A model generated the notes under the pieces. That model saw nothing but the letters and a program-made list of their open reading frames with translations. It made no database searches and had not been told where the DNA came from. A program made the translations under genes and the position numbers. Below, piece by piece: positions 43,851-45,183 of a stretch of DNA of 45,183 nucleotides. This DNA comes from Carex sylvatica (taxonomy: Eukaryota; Streptophyta; Magnoliopsida; Poales; Cyperaceae): positions 1 through 45,183 of the forward strand of contig CAXKVR010000322.1 of assembly GCA_964058845.1 (NCBI GenBank). The letters run 5' to 3'. How positions within the stretch are numbered: position 1 is the stretch's first letter; the number at the start of each line of letters is the position of its first letter.

Positions 43851-45183
43851 TGGCTCCGACATTTTTAAAAATACTCAAAGAAAAAAATAAATTATTAAGA
43901 ATAATATGGTTGGAGTTGAAATTTTAAAAATGCCCAAACTGAACCATTTTTCGGCGGTCCGAGATTTTTTTTTTTCCGGACCGCCCAGAAATTCGGCGGT
44001 CAGAGAAACTTTTTTTTTTTTTTTTGCAAATCTGGTTAACATAGCAAAACACCTTCAAAAATCGTGAAAATTGATCGACATGCAGTCTTGACATCGTCGA
44101 AAAGGACTGTGAAGTTTCATACAAAATCTCCGAACAGGTATTGAGATATCGGCTCTCAAAAATTGCCCGAACTGCTGAATATTTCATTCTGAGCCCAAAT
44201 TTGCACATCTGGTTAACATAGCAAAATACTTTCAAAAATCATGAAAATTGACCGACATGCAGTCTTGACATCGTCGAAAAGGACTGTGAAGTTTCATACA
44301 AAATTTCTGAAACAGGTCTTGAGATATCGGCTCTCAAAAATTGTCCGAACTGCTGAATATTTCATTCTGAGCCAAACTTTGCACATCTGGTTAACATAGC
44401 AAAACACCTTCAAAAATCATGAAAATTGACCGACATGCAGTCTTGACATCATAGAACAGGAATGTGAAGTTTCATATAAAATCTCCAAACAGGTCGTGAG
44501 ATATCGGCTCTCAAAAATCTCCAACAGGAATGTGAAGTTTCAGCAGTTGTGACAATTTTTGAGAGTCGATATCTCAAGACCTGTTCGGAGATTTTGTATG
44601 AAACTTCACATTCCTGTTCTATGATGTTAAGACTGCATGTCGGTCAATTTTCATAATTTTTTAAGGTGTTTTGCTATGTTAACCAGATGTGCAAAGTTTG
44701 GCTCAGAATGAAATATTCAGCAGTTCGGACAATTTTTGAGAGCCGATATCTCAAGACCTGTTTCAGAGATTTTGTATGAAACTTCACAGTCTTTTTCGAC
44801 GATGTCAAGACTGCATGTCGGTCAATTTTCACGATTTTTGAAAGTATTTTGCTATGTTAACCAGATGTGCAAATTTGGGCTCAGAATGAAATATTCAGCA
44901 GTTCGGGCAATTTTTGAGAGCCGATATCTCAATACCTGTTCGGAGATTTTGTATGAAACTTCACAGTCCTTTTCGACGATGTCAAGACTGCATGTCGATC
45001 AATTTTCACGATTTTTGAAGGTGTTTTGCTATGTCAACCAGATTTGCAAAAAAAATAAAAAATTTTAAAAATAAAAAATTTCTTTGACCGCCGAATTTCT
45101 GGGCGGTCCGGAAAAAAAAAAAATCTCGGACCGCTGAAAAATGAGGCGAAAAAATTGGGCAGTTTGGACATTTTTAAAATTTC
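43851..45183. mobile_element. Large palindromic foldback element of six ~178-bp units, cut by the window end
   Basis: Starts CGACATTTTTAAAAATACTC, the same terminus as the element at 1230-3036, then TAAATTATTAAGAATAAT. The left arm holds three tandem units starting GCAAATCTGG/GCACATCTGG at 44026, 44203 and 44381. The right arm holds the same three reversed, ending at 44692, 44870 and 45047. The symmetry point is between 44536 and 44537 for all three pairs. Outside the units TCGGCGGTCCGAGA / CGGACCGCCCAGAAATTCGG pair with the right-hand CCGAATTTCTGGGCGGTCCG. The right terminus lies beyond the window. The frames here (VFCYVNQMCKFGLRMKYSAV and similar) are tandem-repeat shadows, not proteins. 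Confidence 0.85.

Noticed and set aside
44736..45068. 110-codon open frame with repeated VFCYVNQMCK-like blocks (also on minus at 43924-44235)
   Set aside because: It arises from translating ~178-bp tandem palindromic repeat units; both strands give the same frame by symmetry and there is no protein homology.

Overview
This window is plant nuclear DNA, from an angiosperm. Coding sequence is sparse and intron-rich with GT-AG splice sites, the DNA is AT-rich, a plant-type histone H4 is present, and much of the space is occupied by plant transposon families: hAT, CACTA, Mutator-like and PIF/Harbinger-like MITEs, and long LTRs ending in GGGGTGTGACA. The species cannot be named from the sequence.

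Three genes look intact. (1) An SR splicing factor of the RS2Z subgroup (RRM, two CCHC zinc knuckles, RS/SP tail) on + at 8528-11604, six coding exons, 294 aa. (2) A SET-domain lysine methyltransferase of the Rubisco-LSMT-like class on - at 20343-15102; I reconstructed 15 exons that join in frame to 461 aa. (3) An intronless histone H4 on + at 20870-21181, head-to-head with the SET gene and sharing a 526-bp intergenic promoter space. Broken genes are a FAR1/MULE transposase relic (12810-13682, two in-frame stops), a P-class PPR relic (34121-34375), a PPR fragment carried inside a Pack-MULE-like element (37355-37573), and an unrecognised exon-like stretch (28549-29036).

Layout: 1-7650 is repeats, namely an internally deleted MITE, a 1.8-kb foldback element, a small MITE and a 2.5-kb solo LTR with target duplication CTTAT. 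7660-11.8 kb is the RS2Z gene. 12-15 kb is mostly featureless and holds the transposase relic. 15.1-21.2 kb is the SET/H4 pair, with at least four elements inside SET introns. 21.8-27.8 kb is a transposon nest: three ~206-bp tandem units split by a hAT element, a palindromic hAT split by another hAT, a Tourist MITE and others. 29.0-33.8 kb is a 4.8-kb solo LTR with target duplication CGGGT. 34-39.4 kb has a PPR relic, a head-to-head LTR inverted repeat and the Pack-MULE-like element. 39.4-43.6 kb is a cluster of foldback MITEs with a shared core plus a CACTA MITE. 43.85 kb to the end is a large palindrome of six ~178-bp units that runs off the window.

The most unusual structure is a foldback family whose arms share one core (around ACCAAATTTTATATTTTTT) at about nine loci, while their termini and loops differ. 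Next are the exactly symmetric six-unit palindrome at the right edge and the nested insertions with perfect target duplications. I see no novel operon-like or defence-type system; what is novel here is mostly transposon architecture.
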